Of a DNA stretch of 64,000 bases, positions 13,199 to 23,546 are shown piece by piece. The stretch comes from Pythium myriotylum (taxonomy: Eukaryota > Oomycota > Peronosporomycetes > Pythiales > Pythiaceae): contig JALJCQ010000011.1 of NCBI GenBank assembly GCA_023091665.1, positions 1,550,001-1,614,000 on the forward strand. Direction: 5' to 3'. The notes beneath the pieces were generated by a model. The model did no database searches and was not told where the DNA came from. It saw nothing but the letters and a program-made list of their open reading frames with translations. The stretch's first letter is position 1. Each line of letters opens with the position of its first letter. A program made the translations under genes and the position numbers.

Positions 13199-13320
13199 GC
13201 ACTCACGTCTGCGAGCGTGTGCGTCGAGTCGCCGACGGTGATGCCCGTGCTCTCGTTGCGCATCTCCTCCTTCTTGGGCTTGTCCGCCGCGCGCTCGCTC
13301 TTGCGCGCGTCCTCGCTCAT
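11755..13320 (-). CDS. GSK3/shaggy-family serine/threonine kinase
   Basis: Six exons: 13207-13320, 13056-13121, 12929-12994, 12432-12864, 11985-12365 and 11755-11915. They give 406 residues. The kinase is close to animal GSK3-beta: glycine loop [17 protein letters not shown] lysine, catalytic [13 protein letters not shown], the activation-loop tyrosine in [16 protein letters not shown], and the GSK3-specific FPQIKAH segment. The short acidic/basic N-terminus lacks a clear inhibitory RxxS phosphoserine site. The last exon was placed by reading NFTLQ into ELLQV, matching the family's C-lobe end, and gives a serine-rich tail. Intron 1 contains a (CT)25 microsatellite on the plus strand. It is divergent from the MFS gene at 13,687. 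Confidence 0.93.
13146..13196. repeat. (CT)n dinucleotide microsatellite, 51 bp
   Basis: Uninterrupted CT repeat, about 25 units. It lies within the 85-bp first intron of the GSK3-like gene and reads as GA in the transcript. It makes up more than half of the intron. Confidence 0.98.
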
Positions 13321-13686
13321 GCTGTGTGGACCACACGCCGTGAGCTCCTCCCGCGCCGCCGCCACCGCCGCCGCCGCCCGCGGAGTTCCCCACATACCTC
13401 TCGGCTCTTCCGCGCGCCCTGCGGCTTCCTAGTGCAGTGTTATTCTCCGGGGGGAAGTTTCGCAAAGAACACACCAACGAAAATACCGATCTTGATACCG
13501 GTTCTGTGTTGGGTTCGAGCAACGCATTTCAGCCAATTCGAAGCCGAGACGTCCATGATTGGCTCCGGAAGTGGTTCGTATTCAACCAATAAAATCGTGT
13601 AATGGTTATCATTGGTGGAAAAGAAGCGATCTTCAACGTTGGGGCGGCTCATTTCGGGAGCTGCTCGCCAGATCCGCCCACCGCCG
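13321..13686. promoter_or_regulatory. Divergent promoter region, GSK3 / MFS
   Basis: This 366-bp space separates two divergent start codons. It carries four hits or near hits to the motif ATTGGTNGAAA: 13611-13621 (+), 13580-13590 (- , last base differs) and 13527-13537 (-, ATTGGCTGAAA), plus a looser ATTGG at 13557. A segment at 13647-13657, GCTCATTTCGG, resembles the start of the oomycete initiator consensus (GCTCATTYYNCAWTTT) but diverges after nine bases. Confidence 0.5.
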
Positions 13687-15387
13687 ATGGCCGCGACGCC
13701 GCTGCTGCGCCGCAAGCGCGCGCCGCCGCACGTGCCCACGCCGCGCATCGCGCTCGTGCTGGTCGTGCTGCTCGCCGACCTTTTTTTCTCCGGCGTCGTC
13801 TTCGGCTGGGCGCCGCTGCTGCTTCTGCTGCTGGTCGAGCAGCAGTACGCCGAGCTCTGCGCACCCGACGAACGCGATCTTGCGCCCTGCGTGGCGCAGG
13901 AGAACCGACTCAACCTCATGTTTGCGCTCGCCGTGGTGGCCACGAACGCAGCGTCGCTCCCGGTCGGCGTCTTCCTCGACCGCTTTGGACCCAAGGCCGC
14001 GACGGCGCTCGCGGGACTCGTGCAGGTCATCGCGCTGCTGCTGCTGGCCGTGGGCGACTCGCAGACATTCGATGTCTTCATCCCAGCGTACGTGCTTCTC
14101 GCAGTTGGCGGCACGATCACGATGATGGCTTCGTACCCGGCCAGCTTCCTCATCGTGCAGCACCAGACCGCGATACTAGCCGCGATCAGCTGTCTCTTTG
14201 ACGGAAGCAGCGTCATCTTCCTGCTGCTGTACTCGATTCATTCCGTCTTTCGGGCCTCGCGATTCGTGCTCTTTTGTGGATACGCTTGCTTTGCTGCGGT
14301 TGTGTACACGCTCATGACCGTGCTGTGGCACATGAATGAGCGCGCGCTCTTCGCGCGGCAAAGCAGTCTACTCGACGCTGAGAATACATCTAACTCGCAC
14401 ACAACGCAAGGGGAGAAAGAGGACATGTCACGAAGCTCTCCTGTGAGTGAAAAGGCTGCCAAGCAGCTACTCAAGTCGCACTACCTCGACTATGGCACAC
14501 TAAGCGAGGCCCAACTCGCAAGTGACCACGAGGTCGACGAGATTCACGAACTCTACCGAACAGGGATGATCGAGTCGCAATCGAGTGACATGGGCGTCTA
14601 CCAGCAGCTGCGCACATACGAGTTTGCTTACGTGCTAGGCTTTGCGAGCGTCCACGTACTCCGCGCGACAGTGTTTATCGGCACGGCGAACAAGTTATTG
14701 GTCAACTATGGCGACGCAACGAAGCATTTCCTGTATACCAAGATCTTCAGCCTTATTTTGCCGCTCGGATTCATTTTCGTGCCTGCGATCGACTACGTCG
14801 TCGAGCGTCCTCGTGGACTCACGCTCTCGCTTATCTCCACCAACGTGCTTGGATTGGTCTACAATATTCTAGTTCTGATCTCCTCGCTTCCAGTACAGGC
14901 CGCTACGTTTGTGGTCTTCACAGGCTTCCGTGCATTCCTCTACGCCGTGGTATCCGCGTTCACGGCCAAGACCTTTGGGCTAAAGAATATGGGCACACTT
15001 ATGGGAATCATCTTCTCGGTCGGTTCTATCGTGAGCCTCCTCGAGTACCCAGCCGTGTACTTGTCGAATCTCCACGCCGAGGGCGACCTTTCGACTGTCT
15101 TCTGGCTTTTGCTCGTCGTGTGCGTCGCCTTGTTCCCGGTGACCGAGTTTTACCGACGCCGAGAGGTCGCTCGTGAGAGCAAGCACAGGGAGTTGCTGTC
15201 AAGATTCGGGTCGACGCTGCCATCACCCGATCCTTTCCAAGGCAACGCGGTCGGGATAAGCTACCGCCGCTCACCGCCCTTGACCAACACACTGGAGGCC
15301 GTTGTGCCCGAGACCAAGCGGACAAAGTTCCGCAGCCATTCGCTGCAGCCAGAACACAAAGCTTGGAACGAGACGACCAAATTGTAA
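13687..15387 (+). CDS. Major facilitator superfamily transporter (SLC43-like)
   Basis: Single exon, 566 residues, from the ATG at 13687. The upstream in-frame extension has no ATG. Hydrophobic segments fit 12 transmembrane helices in two halves, split by a charged cytoplasmic loop (about residues 220-315, rich in E, K, S and Q). The first half has the MFS signature between helices 2 and 3 (GVFLDRFGPKAA). The arrangement resembles the SLC43/LAT3 amino-acid carriers and related fungal FMP42 proteins. The substrate cannot be told from sequence. The C-terminal tail is long and basic. Confidence 0.8.
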   Translation: MAATPLLRRKRAPPHVPTPRIALVLVVLLADLFFSGVVFGWAPLLLLLLVEQQYAELCAPDERDLAPCVAQENRLNLMFALAVVATNAASLPVGVFLDRFGPKAATALAGLVQVIALLLLAVGDSQTFDVFIPAYVLLAVGGTITMMASYPASFLIVQHQTAILAAISCLFDGSSVIFLLLYSIHSVFRASRFVLFCGYACFAAVVYTLMTVLWHMNERALFARQSSLLDAENTSNSHTTQGEKEDMSRSSPVSEKAAKQLLKSHYLDYGTLSEAQLASDHEVDEIHELYRTGMIESQSSDMGVYQQLRTYEFAYVLGFASVHVLRATVFIGTANKLLVNYGDATKHFLYTKIFSLILPLGFIFVPAIDYVVERPRGLTLSLISTNVLGLVYNILVLISSLPVQAATFVVFTGFRAFLYAVVSAFTAKTFGLKNMGTLMGIIFSVGSIVSLLEYPAVYLSNLHAEGDLSTVFWLLLVVCVALFPVTEFYRRREVARESKHRELLSRFGSTLPSPDPFQGNAVGISYRRSPPLTNTLEAVVPETKRTKFRSHSLQPEHKAWNETTKL

Positions 15388-15798
15388 TTGAAGTTGCTGC
15401 TTGGGCCGTTAGCATTGCTAGGTCTCGGGGTTGAAGCTGTGCTTACCCTGGGCGTAATACTGGTATCTGGATACAGACACCATCAACAACGATGTCACAT
15501 GCATGTTCTAGTGAGACACTCCCACATGGCTACATCAAGTCGCTTCTTCAAGATCCACGACGTTTCGTACTAGCACCACCGGTTTCCGTCGCGAGTTCGC
15601 GGCAGATTCGTCGCCTGCTTCTTTTGACTGACAGTGTCTGCTCACGGGCTCTAAAGAGGCAGGAAACCCCCCTCCGAAACCTCGAAGAGCCGTGCGTTAC
15701 GTTGTTCTCTTCGAGTGTCGCACCGCCGGTGCTTTTCAACTCTCTCCGTGACAGCCCCACAACGCCATTTCGTCTTTCTCACCCACTCACGCTCCCGG
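15388..15798. other. Intergenic, MFS 3' end to GH81 promoter
   Basis: No gene seen. Pyrimidine-rich blocks (CTCTCCGTG, TCTTTCTCACCC) lie just ahead of the GH81 start codon. The in-frame extension upstream of 15799 is open but lacks signal-peptide character, so I start the GH81 at 15799. Confidence 0.5.
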
Positions 15799-17976
15799 AT
15801 GAAGACGATCGCGGTGACTTCGTTCCTACTGGCCACCTCGACCTTGGCTCAAGACACATGGGAGTACGGAGACCTCACGCCGTCGCAGACGCTCGTCGAG
15901 CACACGAGCGCACAGCTCTCGCTATGCCCGCCACGCAATGTTGATATAACGAGCGGAAGATCCATCCCGACCAACACGTGGTGGGGCAACCTCATCACAT
16001 GCGAGCCCAACTCGAACGTCACACAGCCGATGTGGGCCCAGCCTTTCGCTGTCAACCTCGAGACTGTGAGCACACAGAGCCTCTACGGCTTCTCTCTCGG
16101 CTATCCGTACCGGTACCGCTACTTCGGTGACGTCACGAGCGACGGTCGAGCCAAATTCTACGGTCACGTGGCCCATAAGGAGGTCATCTTCAGTGCCACC
16201 GAGTTCACTCGGACAGTGCCCACGCCACGCGTGACCAACTGGGACGATCTCGGCGTACGCGTGACCATGGCATTGCCAGCCGCGTCCTCGAGCTCACTCA
16301 CAAGCGACGTGGTCTCCGGTATGGCGTTCTTCACGGCGACGTACGCACAACTGACACCGCGGATCGCGATCCAAGTCCCCATGCAGTCGATCAACGGCAT
16401 TACGGCTCTGCCGCAGGGCGCGACGTTCACAGGCCGCCGCTTCCTTATCACGACTGTGAGCACGCTGCAGTGGATCTTCTACACCAGCTCTGACGTGACG
16501 CTCTCGGTCGAGACCAACATGGTGCTGCGTGCGTCGTCGCCCTTCTCGGGAACGATCCGCGTGGCGCCCGTGCTGGCCGAGACACCGCTCGCCATGTACG
16601 ATCGTTTCAAGGACTGCATCGTCCAGGGCGCGAACCTCAACGTCGTGAGCGACACTCAGTACCAGTTCCAGTTCCGGACCACGGGCGACTGCTCTGGCGG
16701 GCTACTCCACTACGCGCTGCTGCATCAGATGGAGACTATCGATCCATCGAGCGTGAGCACAATCGCCAACGTGGTCGTGCGCTCGACGACGCGCGGCGAG
16801 ATGCGGCCGCTCGTGACCACGACGTCGCCGCCCGTGTGGACCTTCAACGAGCCGGCGTCCATCCCGATCTCGTTTTACCCGCGGCTAAGGCTCACGACCA
16901 CGGATGCCCAGCAGCAGGACCTCTTCAACGCGCTCAAGAGCGACATCCAGGCGCCATGGAGCATCGCCACGCGCGGGAGCTTCTACTTCAACGGCAAGGC
17001 CGCGCAGAAGTACGCATCGCTCTGCCTCATGGCCAACGACCCAGTGATCGTGGGCGTGGACGTGTCGCTGCTGCGCCGCTGTCTCACCAAGCTCGAGGCC
17101 GTGATCGCGCCGTTTCTCGACAACTCGTGGTACTTTAACCTCAAGTACGACCGCGTCTACGGCGGCATCGTGAGCTCCGAGAGCTTTGTCACAGGCGATA
17201 TGAACGCCGACTTTGGCAACTCGGTCTACAACGACCACCACTTCCACTACGGGTACTGGATCTACGCGAGCGCGGTCATCAACTACCTGCATCCGACGTG
17301 GACGCGGCTCGACACGCTCAACCAGATGACGCGGCTCTTGCTGCGCGACGTGGCCACACCCAACAATGTCGATCCGTTCTTTCCAAAGTTCCGCAACTTT
17401 GACTGGTACCGCGGCAACTCGTACTCGCACGGCCCGACGACCTTCGCCGACGGCAAGGACGAGGAGAGCACGTCTGAGGACGTCAACCTCGCGTACGCGA
17501 TCATGCTCTACGGCCAAGCTACCGGCCACGCACGCATGGCAGTGACCGGCAAGATCATGGTCAAGCTGCTGGCGCGTGCAGTGCAACGCTACTTCCTCAT
17601 GGAGAAGAGCAACGTGGCGCAGCCCGAGTCGATCAAGCCCAACAAAGTGCCGGGCATCTTCTTCGACAACAAGATCGACTACGCGACGTGGTTCAGCGCC
17701 GAGAAGTACTGCATCCACGGCATCCAGATGATCCCGATCACGCCCGTGACCGACTTTGTGCGCACGCGCACGTTCATCCAGGAGGAGTGGGACACCGTGC
17801 TCGCGAACGAGACCATCGTGGCCCAGACCGACGTGACGAACCCGTGGCTGAGCCTGCTCTTCGCCAACTACGCGCGCATCGACAAGCCCCGCTCGCTCAA
17901 CGTGCTCCAGCAGACGCAGCTCGACGACGGGCTCACGCGGTCGTGGGCGCTCTACATGGCCTCGCAGCTCTACTGA
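15799..17976 (+). CDS. Secreted endo-1,3-beta-glucanase, GH81
   Basis: Single exon, 725 residues. The start at 15799 gives a classic signal peptide (MKTIAVTSFLLATSTLAQ). The GH81 catalytic domain covers nearly the whole mature chain: N-terminal beta-sandwich motif (IPTNTWWGNL), then the catalytic-acid region VYNDHHFHYGYW, and the glutamates in KDEESTSEDVN. Enzymes of this family hydrolyse internal beta-1,3-glucosidic bonds. In oomycetes the likely substrates are their own wall glucan, mycolaminarin, or host callose. No cellulose-binding or GPI signal is visible. A second GH81 lies at 33404-35755. It shares blocks such as YFNGKAAQKYASLCLMAND and WFSAEKYCIHGIQMIPI. Confidence 0.95.
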   Translation: MKTIAVTSFLLATSTLAQDTWEYGDLTPSQTLVEHTSAQLSLCPPRNVDITSGRSIPTNTWWGNLITCEPNSNVTQPMWAQPFAVNLETVSTQSLYGFSLGYPYRYRYFGDVTSDGRAKFYGHVAHKEVIFSATEFTRTVPTPRVTNWDDLGVRVTMALPAASSSSLTSDVVSGMAFFTATYAQLTPRIAIQVPMQSINGITALPQGATFTGRRFLITTVSTLQWIFYTSSDVTLSVETNMVLRASSPFSGTIRVAPVLAETPLAMYDRFKDCIVQGANLNVVSDTQYQFQFRTTGDCSGGLLHYALLHQMETIDPSSVSTIANVVVRSTTRGEMRPLVTTTSPPVWTFNEPASIPISFYPRLRLTTTDAQQQDLFNALKSDIQAPWSIATRGSFYFNGKAAQKYASLCLMANDPVIVGVDVSLLRRCLTKLEAVIAPFLDNSWYFNLKYDRVYGGIVSSESFVTGDMNADFGNSVYNDHHFHYGYWIYASAVINYLHPTWTRLDTLNQMTRLLLRDVATPNNVDPFFPKFRNFDWYRGNSYSHGPTTFADGKDEESTSEDVNLAYAIMLYGQATGHARMAVTGKIMVKLLARAVQRYFLMEKSNVAQPESIKPNKVPGIFFDNKIDYATWFSAEKYCIHGIQMIPITPVTDFVRTRTFIQEEWDTVLANETIVAQTDVTNPWLSLLFANYARIDKPRSLNVLQQTQLDDGLTRSWALYMASQLY

Positions 17977-18039
17977 CGTGGTCGGCGTCGTAGCTGCTCA
18001 CCGGTTCAAAGAGTACCCATTTCCATTTAACTGTATTCC

Positions 18040-18081
18040 ATTGGTTGAAATTGTGTTTGCGCGGTTTTCGATTGGTGGAAA
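18040..18081 (+). promoter_or_regulatory. Two ATTGGTNGAAA boxes upstream of FPPS
   Basis: ATTGGTTGAAA at 18040-18050 and ATTGGTGGAAA at 18071-18081, 31 bp apart and in the same direction. They lie 105 and 74 bp before the farnesyl diphosphate synthase ATG. The core is an inverted CCAAT box. The longer motif also recurs ahead of other genes in this window. Confidence 0.6.
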
Positions 18082-18144
18082 CAGATGTGTGATCAAAAAC
18101 ATCCCGCGAGAGCCACTTGATACGAGAGCCCGGACGAGCTGACC

Positions 18145-19396
18145 ATGGCGACCGAGCGCGAAGGTGCCGCCCGTCGTCGCTGGCTCCGCGCCTGCGCTCG
18201 CCGTGCGCTGACTGCGTGTGCCTTGTGTCTGAGACAGAGTTCATCAGCGTGTGCGCCGACCTCAAGGCCGACATCCTCGAGATCCTCGCCAAGGACCACC
18301 GCATGCCGCAGGAGGCCGTCGACTGGGTCGCCGCCAACATCGACTACAACTGCCTCGGCGGCAAGCTCAACCGCGGCATCAGCGTCGTCCACTGGTGCGT
18401 TTGAGCCCTCTTAGTGCTGCGGTGGCTCAGTAGACTGATCCGCGATGTCCTTGCCACGACAGCACGCAGGCGCTCGCCAAGGACGGCGCACCGCTGTCGC
18501 CCGAGACCAAGCGCAAGGCCAGCATCCTCGGCTGGTGCATCGAATGGGTGCGTCGTGTCGTTAGACATCTGGGGTGGGCGCTGTTATTTACTGTGCCTTC
18601 GTGCCTGCAGCTGCAAGCCTTCTTCCTCGTGGCCGACGACATCATGGACGACTCGCTGCTGCGCCGCGGCCAGCCGTGCTGGTACCGCAAGCCCAACGTG
18701 CAGATGATCGCCATCAACGACGCCTTTCTGCTCGAGACGTTCGTTTTCCAGATCCTCAAGAAGCACTTCCGCAGCGAGGATAAGGCACTGTATGCGGCAC
18801 TCGTGGATCTGTTCCACGACGTCATCTTCCGCACCGAGCTGGGCCAGCTGCTCGACCTCACGTCGCAGCCGCTTGACGACGAGCCCGATCTCACGCGCTT
18901 CACGGTCGAGCGCTACCGCCAAATTGTCCAAAACAAGACGGCCTACTACACGTTCTACCTCTCGGCGGCCTGCGCGATGCTGCTGAGCGGTGTGACCGAC
19001 GACGCTTCTCACGAGATCGCGAAGAAGATCTGCGTTCAGATCGGCGAGTACTTCCAGATCCAGGACGACTACCTCGACTGCTACGGTGATGAAAAGGTCA
19101 TTGGTAAGGTCGGCACTGACATCCAGGACAGCAAGTGCAGCTGGCTCGTCGTGCAGGCTCTAAAGCTCTCAACTCCCGAGCAGAAGGAAGTGCTCAAGCA
19201 GCACTACGGCAAGAGCGACGCCGAGTCGGTCGCGATCGTGAAGAAGTTGTACAACGACTTAAACTTGGCTGCGGTTTTCCACAAGTACGAAGACGAGACG
19301 TACGCCCAGCTTTCGCAGACGATCTCCCAGGTCACGGAGATGCCATCGGAGGTGTTCTCGATGCTCCTGAGCAAGATTTTCAAGCGTGACAAGTGA
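18145..19396 (+). CDS. Farnesyl diphosphate synthase
   Basis: Four exons: 18145-18163, 18238-18394, 18463-18547 and 18611-19396, total 348 residues. Introns are 63-74 bp and each splice restores the family alignment. The first aspartate-rich motif is DDIMDD and the second is DDYLD, followed by GTDIQDSKCSW. The aromatic pair just before the first motif (AFF) is typical of C15 chain-length control. It condenses isopentenyl diphosphate with dimethylallyl and geranyl diphosphate to give farnesyl diphosphate in the cytosol. This supplies sterol-like lipids, dolichol, ubiquinone and protein prenylation. The length matches the yeast ERG20 product. Confidence 0.95.
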
Positions 19397-19443
19397 TTAG
19401 ACTGGGTAACCGCAGCAGCAAGTTAACTTCATGCTTGTTCAAC

Positions 19444-20714
19444 TCAACGATACAGTGTGATGGGGATATTTTCGGTCACCATGTTGCCGTCTTCAAAGAG
19501 TACGAGGACGTTTGTTTCAAACTCCACCTTGAATCCTATAGAAGACTACATCGTGAGTTATTGCGTGGATAAAATCATCGTTCGACTGAACGCACGGGAT
19601 GTCAACATGGTGGGACACGTGAACAAACGCGGAAAGATCATGTAGATGGGGATGGCCATTTGTCTGCACACATCGCCCCAACCAATCTGGACATTTTGGA
19701 TCTCCGTTGCTGGGTTGTTGCAGAGAGCGTCAGCTTCGGTATAGTTCTCGTTGCATACTACCCAAAGCCTCACCGTCTCGAGCGACGCCTTCTGCGTGGG
19801 CGACAGTCTCGACTCGGATGAGCTGCAGCTCGACGGACTTGATGGGAGCGCTGGCACTTTCAATCACAATCTGACAGCACAGTGGACGTGAGAACTCAGC
19901 AGCAGCAGCCGCGTGGACCATCACGATTCGCTCACTTCTCCTGTGTATGGTAGGTTCACCGGGCAATTCGTGCGGTGGATGCGGCCCGTGACATGGAACG
20001 ACGGGACCGTCGTCAGACTCTTCTACAGTCAGCACTCTGTCAGAAACGCTTCGTCATGCGAAGAGCTCGCGGCGACATCAGCGTACCCGTCGGACGTTCT
20101 CCAGAACTTCTGGTGTGATGCTGAACTCCTCTGGTGAATCGTGCATTGGCTCGCGCAGCTACAAAAAGAGGCCACATCAGAACTACTCCCGACATGGCGA
20201 CCATGGGCCTCCGGCGTCACGCACCGGCACTTCGACGATAAACTCGAGGGTCTTGGAAAGGTTCGACTTCATGATGCCGCGCACGCAGTTGCACGTGATC
20301 TCGTACTTGACAGACACGTAGACACCGTGGTACGTCTCAAAGAGCGGCTGGTCGTCGATGCCCACGAGCTCAAACTCGAACGGGATCTTCGTAATGCCAA
20401 AGGGAACCTTGCCCGGACCGGCGATCGGGATGTGGAAATAGACGAGATCGAGCGGCGTGACTGCGCTGTAGAACGAGTCGAAGAGCCCGGCGCTCTTGAC
20501 GCTCAGCTGCATGCGCGCGCTGCCTTCCACCTTCATGGAGATGCCTTGGTGCGCGAAGCCCTTGGGCGACGAGATGAGGATCTGGCCTTGGACGAGCTCC
20601 TACGAGCACCAGAGAGCGTTAGGAGACGCGGAGACCACGAGCGGAGAGAGCGATTACATGCGGGCGGAAAATGCGGTCCACGCGGTTGAGCTTGATGTCG
20701 AGCGAGGAGCTCAT
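19444..20714 (-). CDS. VPS26C: VPS26C (DSCR3) retriever subunit
   Basis: Seven exons: 20658-20714, 20225-20599, 20087-20158, 19936-20022, 19774-19870, 19596-19709 and 19444-19535. They give 297 residues, the same length as the human protein. Both arrestin-like halves are recognisable: FPxxTxIPFEF-type strand (ITKIPFEFEL), ETYHGVYV, then SVELQLIRVET, ATEIQNVQI, and PIYMIFPRLFTCPT near the end. VPS26C pairs with VPS29 and VPS35L in the retriever complex, which recycles membrane cargo from endosomes with the CCC and WASH complexes. Introns are 58-66 bp. The next gene on the same strand begins 204 bp upstream. Confidence 0.93.
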
Positions 20715-20917
20715 CGCGACCTCTTCCACGGATCTTTCCAAGGTCGAAGTTGACAGGCATGGAAGGTTAAGTACGCATGGTCGGAAAGCGAACTTTGTAG
20801 AAAGGAAGAACGGAAGAAGGCCATGAAAGTTAAATATCTATGTTTTCTTTCACGTAAATTACACGTATTCATGGAAATTCCGATTTTCCACTGATGAAAT
20901 TTCGAGAATCAAAAGGC

Positions 20918-21361
20918 TCATAGCTCCACGTCGAGCAGCGACGCGAGCGACGTCCGCACGACTCTGTAGTGATGAAGAGACGTTAGAGATGTCTGTGCAG
21001 CGTTTTTCTTCTTTTGGTGCGTACCTCTTGGGCGACCGCTTGTGGTGGGCTTTCAGTGCTCGAGAGACTGGGGACAGCAGCTTGTCGGTTGGGCTTCGAA
21101 GGAGTCTGCTCGAATGCAACGTCAGCAACTATTCCACAACAATGAAAGCTCGGACGCAGGACCAAAATACCTCTCCTGTGCTGTACGTTTCTCCTCGTCT
21201 TCGTCTCGATTGTCTTCATCCCGAAGAGCGGATGTGGTGCGGGCTCCTGTAGGTGAGACCGAGGGAGGAGGGAAGAACTGATGTGGCAGCCGGCGGCTCG
21301 CAAGGCTGCTCGTGCGTGGGGTGTGCGGCAGGTCCATGCCGTGGAGAACGAGATCAGCCAT
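20918..21361 (-). CDS. Small SP-motif protein of unknown function, 105 residues
   Basis: Three exons: 21171-21361, 21025-21105 and 20964-adjacent 20918-20963. Introns are 65 and 61 bp and all joins keep phase. The N-terminal half is proline and serine rich and ends in an acidic patch (RDEDNRDEDEE). The middle has LLRSPTDKLLSPVSRAL, a duplicated 'LxSPxxxxLSPxS' pattern that looks like a proline-directed kinase target. The end is a short amphipathic segment (VVRTSLASLLDVEL). I do not recognise the family with certainty. Splicing at three consistent junctions and lack of stops support a real gene. Confidence 0.6.
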
Positions 21362-21818
21362 GGCTTGGGTTGAGTGGGGGTGGCGGCTTGCTCGCTGCGT
21401 GGAAAACGTCAGACTGAAGCGACCGGGATCCGATCCGCAGAAGGAGAAAGCCACCTTCTGGGTTCGAAATTTGAAGCCCCGCGCTCCGAAAATGGCGCGA
21501 AAACCCACGTGCGCGCCCTACGCCAGCGGATCCACTCCATCGCACACACTCGCGTCAGAGCCGTTGGGGTTTCGGTCCCGGTCTTTCGCCCAGTTGGAGT
21601 GGATGGAAAGTTTGGATGGTGGAGGGCCATTCAGAGACCTCACGTGACATCGTCAGCTGGAAGATTCGCGTAACTGTGCGTGGCCCAGTCGTCCGTGGCT
21701 GGCGCACCTTTGAATAGCCGTTGGATGCAAAGCCGAGTCGTGGATTGAGCGGGATGGGGTTGCACCTTTGGAGAGACGCGTCGTTTGGAGCAAGGTAATG
21801 ATGGTCCTTTGACTCGAC
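21362..21818. other. Intergenic between two minus-strand genes
   Basis: 457 bp with no supported gene. It is the promoter side of the 105-residue gene and the 3' side of the coiled-coil gene that ends at 21819. Open frames here (for example 21312-21647 on the plus strand) have no family features. Confidence 0.5.
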
Positions 21819-23403
21819 TCAGGCGCATTCTCCGTCGGAAATATCGTCAGCAGTCCGATCGAATGAGTCTGCTTCAGCAATTGGCTGGAACGAAAAGGGA
21901 TCCACGTCTTCGTAATACAGCTCACCAGGTATGTTGTCTGGTGGAGCCACGCCGACAGACCGCTTCCGTGAAGATTTTTCAGTGGCGCTAGTTGCGTGAC
22001 CAATGGTATGAGCTGGCCTAGAACTTCTTGGTGGGCGGGTTTCTCCAGGCGGAGGACAAGGAACGCGCAGCGTCACCCCGGTAGCGCCTCCCGCCTGAGG
22101 CTGGGATGCTAGTGTCGTAGTAGAGTCTGGACCTCTCAAGTGTACAGACGAGCTCTCTCGGACGGCCAAGAGTCCCAGGCGAGTGAAGAGTTCATGAGCG
22201 TCGCGATGATTATCCTTCAATGGACTTCGCTTCAAGCGATGGTTCGCAAACCTCACATCCCTGTCTCCAGTGACTTTGTGAACCACGTTGTTCGTTTGCA
22301 CAAGCACAATGACTTCATGGAGTGATCGCTTGAGGTCTTTGATCTCAAGAAACTGACTTCGGATGATCTTCTCCTTCTCGAACACGAGTGCGTGGAACGC
22401 CTCGAGATCCGCTCGGGCTTTCCCAAGTTCCTCTTGTGCCGTTAGACTCTCTTTTTCGTGCTTTGCTCGCTCCTGTTTGATGGCCTTCTTCATAACGTCC
22501 ACGCGGTGCTGGAGCCGAGTGATCACTTCCTCTTGGCTGGCAATGATTGCTTCTGCCTCTTGTTGCCCGAGAGCCGCAGCTGATCGCGCGGATACAGATC
22601 GTGGAGATGATGCCTTCGTTAATTCACTTTCGAGTGACTTGACCTTCTCGGCCAACGACTTGTTGCTGTTTGTAAGGTCAACAATCTGCTGGTGCATTTT
22701 AGCGTTTTTCTCTTCCGATACTTTGTGGGTCTCCTTGTAATGGCGGAGCTGCTCACGGCAGACGCGGAGCTCCTCACGCTGGGCTATTCGCTTGCTCGGG
22801 ATGTTTTCCTAGACACCAACACCCAGGATGAGCATTAGGATCTCACCACTTTCCAGCCCGCCAAGCCCGCACGCACCGCGGCGTCTTGAAGTTCTTCGAT
22901 CTGTTTTGTGAGCACTCGCTGCTGGTGGAGCAGCGTTTTGTTCTCCTCCTGCAGTGCGTCAATGCGCTGCTGCCGCTCATGGACCTTGTTCTCCAACTAC
23001 GCCTCCCCACACACTAGCAGTCAGCACCTCCACATCAAATAGACCCCAATCCCGTCTCACGAATGCGATCGCTTCGTTCTCGTAAAACTTCTGCAGCTGG
23101 CCGTGCAGCTCGCCGTTGAGCTTCTTGTAGTGCGCGAGCTTGCGCGTCAGCACTGCGACAGCGTGCTTGTCCGCGCGCAGCGGGCGCTTGCGGCGTCGCG
23201 GCGGCGTCGCGGGGGCCGAGCCGGTGCTCGCGTCGTGGCGCTCGCGTCGAGGCGCGTCGCTCTCGCGCTCCGGCGGCGGCCGCGGCGGCGACTCCTGTGC
23301 ACGCACAACGCGACACGTCAGCTGCGCGGCCTCTTCCTTTCCCTCTCTCTCTCTGCGCGCGACGCACGGCCTCGTAGTCCCACTCGTAGTCCTCGGTCTC
23401 CAT
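21819..23403 (-). CDS. Coiled-coil protein, 459 residues
   Basis: Four exons: 23368-23403, 23061-23294, 22877-22996 and 21819-22808. The first exon encodes only METEDYEWDYEA. A proline/arginine-rich low-complexity block follows. Residues about 60-275 are predicted almost continuous coiled coil by heptad pattern (QLQKFYENEAIAF, ENKVHERQQRIDALQEENKTLL, ESLTAQEELGKARADLEAF). The C-terminal third is disordered and ends in an acidic tail (TADDISDGECA). No enzyme motif is present. A role in centrosomal, flagellar or vesicle tethering is possible but not shown. Confidence 0.75.
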
Positions 23404-23546
23404 GGCCCACTTCAACGTTGCATGACTCGGTTGAACGCGAAACGGTCGGGCTAGAATGGTAAAATCTATTTAGAAGCGTTAGATACGGAATCGCACGCTG
23501 GAGCTGCTCACGAGGACACAAGAGAGAGAGAGCGAGCGAGACGACC

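Noticed and set aside
16885..17718. 277-codon minus-strand frame inside the first GH81
   Set aside because: Shadow of a highly G+C-rich gene. The product is Val/Arg/His-rich without domain features.
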